Source: a bacterium
GTDB taxonomy: Bacteria > SZUA-79 > Acidulodesulfobacterales > Acidulodesulfobacteraceae
Length of the DNA stretch: 6,244 nt
Assembly (NCBI GenBank): GCA_021794255.1
Contig: JAJYRF010000079.1
Span: 1 to 6,244 of the forward strand
Reading direction: 5' to 3'
Below the pieces are notes generated by a model. That model did not search any database. It saw only the letters and a program-made list of their open reading frames with translations, and had not been told where the DNA came from. The position numbers and the translations under genes were made by a program. Below, in pieces: positions 5,549-6,244 of this stretch; the first letter of the stretch is position 1, and each line of letters starts with the position of its first letter.

Positions 5549-5576
5549 TTGACATTGTTTAATAATGAAGTATAAT
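5549..5576 (+). promoter_or_regulatory. Consensus sigma-70 promoter of the prepilin gene
   Basis: TTGACA (5549-5554), a 16-bp spacer and TATAAT (5571-5576): both hexamers are perfect. Transcription should start near 5583, giving a leader of about 90 bases before the ATG at 5674. The leader contains an 11-bp palindrome TAAGT-T-ACTTA framed by ACCG and CGGT. No sigma-54 type (GG-N10-GC) site, common for pilin genes in some bacteria, is evident. Confidence 0.8.
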
Positions 5577-5673
5577 AAAATTGTAAAGTATTCGTCTGAG
5601 TTTTTCAAAAATACCGGCTTGCAGGTAAGTTACTTAACGGTTCATTTATAATAATTACTTATTGGTCAGGCGT

Positions 5674-6244
5674 ATGAATAAAAACATCGTTAAAATTAAT
5701 AATAAAGGCGCCTCGCTTTTGGAAGTTCTTATCGCTATGATAATACTGACCGTTGCTTTTTTAGGAGTGATGGCGTTATCTATTTCTCTCCTTAAAAACA
5801 ATTCGCTTTCCACTAAAATAAATACCGCCACGAGTATCGCCCAAATGCAGGTCAGCCAGTTAAACTGTTTAGGCCTTGCGGGCGTTCCAAGCTATTTTAA
5901 CGCTTCCCCTATCGTAGTACCGGCAGCAGAATGTCCGGCTGGCGCTACATGTTACGAATATGAAATTACCCCCACCGTTACTAATCCTGTTACAGGGAGC
6001 GATACAAGAAGTACGGTAGGCACGGCACCTAATCCTAAGTGCATTAATTCCGCGCTGAATTTCGGCGGGCCAGCTCCCGGCGGACTTCCTTCTAACTACG
6101 GCATCGGCATTACTACTCCTTATGTGGTAAAAATAACATTTGAGCCTAACCCGGAGGTTTCCGCCGCCGCTTACAACACACAGGTCGATGTGGGTTGGGA
6201 TGTGTTCTGGAATGCGGCGAATACGCAAATTATATCAATGAGGC
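5674..6244 (+). CDS. PilV-like type IV prepilin / pilus assembly protein, 3' end outside the window
   Basis: 190 codons visible, open to the window edge. The N-terminus is a class III (prepilin) signal: a 12-residue basic leader MNKNIVKINNKG, cleavage after G12, then A13-S-L-L-E17, with Glu at mature position +5, and a hydrophobic helix (VLIAMIILTVAFLGVMALSISLL). Prepilin peptidase (PilD) would cut and methylate it, and the helix anchors the subunit in the inner membrane and packs it in the pilus core. The globular part has four Cys (65, 87, 93, 123), likely disulfide-forming, Gly/Pro-rich loops, and ends with VDVGWDVFWNAANTQIISM, a strand pattern common in PilV-type minor pilins. The ATG has only a weak upstream AGG, so initiation may be inefficient. 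The gene probably begins an operon of minor pilins to the right. The prepilin class is certain; PilV rather than another minor pilin or pseudopilin is likely but unproven. Confidence 0.88.
   Translation, partial: MNKNIVKINNKGASLLEVLIAMIILTVAFLGVMALSISLLKNNSLSTKINTATSIAQMQVSQLNCLGLAGVPSYFNASPIVVPAAECPAGATCYEYEITPTVTNPVTGSDTRSTVGTAPNPKCINSALNFGGPAPGGLPSNYGIGITTPYVVKITFEPNPEVSAAAYNTQVDVGWDVFWNAANTQIISMR

Noticed and set aside
5583..5673. Cyclic-di-GMP or other riboswitch in the prepilin leader
   Set aside because: The conserved GEMM core segments are not present and the only structure is a short palindrome.
5869..6228. Minus-strand frame of 119 codons over the prepilin
   Set aside because: Antisense shadow; the plus strand has a textbook prepilin signal and promoter, and the minus product has no recognisable domain.

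Overview
The window is AT-rich bacterial DNA with a damaged, mobile-element-rich stretch lying beside two housekeeping-type genes, ssb and a type IV prepilin. The class III signal (type IV pilin) points to a Gram-negative-type bacterium with type IV pili. Nothing here fixes the lineage, so I do not name one. The two genes at roughly 915-3226 are visibly more AT-rich than ssb, the prepilin and the recombinase pieces (many ATA, TTA and AAT codons), which suggests they were acquired.

Layout, left to right. (1) 1-904, minus strand: C-terminal part of a large tyrosine recombinase, without a start codon and cut by the window edge. (2) 915-3226, minus strand: a two-gene restriction-modification operon, with a DNA methyltransferase first and then a two-domain nuclease (PUA/EVE-like N-terminus, NucS-like PD-(D/E)XK C-terminus), overlapping by a few bases. 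(3) 3301-3729, minus strand: the start of a B12-binding-type radical SAM gene joined to the last ~97 codons and right end of an IS200/IS605-type tnpB. (4) 3835-4371, minus strand: C-terminal catalytic half of a second, different tyrosine recombinase. (5) 4393-4419: terminator of ssb. (6) 4455-4925, minus strand: complete ssb with its own promoter. (7) 4986-5570: a long gene-poor stretch holding a second, truncated copy of the ssb 5' end and promoter, interrupted by a 102-bp near-palindromic element, plus a tandem repeat with DnaA-box-like sequences. (8) 5549-6244, plus strand: a consensus promoter and a PilV-like prepilin gene running off the right edge.

How the parts fit. The two recombinase fragments have the same orientation and both lack their N-terminal halves. 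They look like the outer remains of a multi-recombinase integration module whose middle has been replaced by the radical SAM/tnpB wreckage and the restriction-modification cassette. The restriction-modification pair is the only apparently intact accessory system: the methyltransferase would protect the host sequence that the nuclease cuts. The ssb region shows an older duplication: both copies keep the same -35 (TTGCCA), 17-bp spacer, -10, ribosome-binding site and first 13 codons, but only one still encodes SSB.
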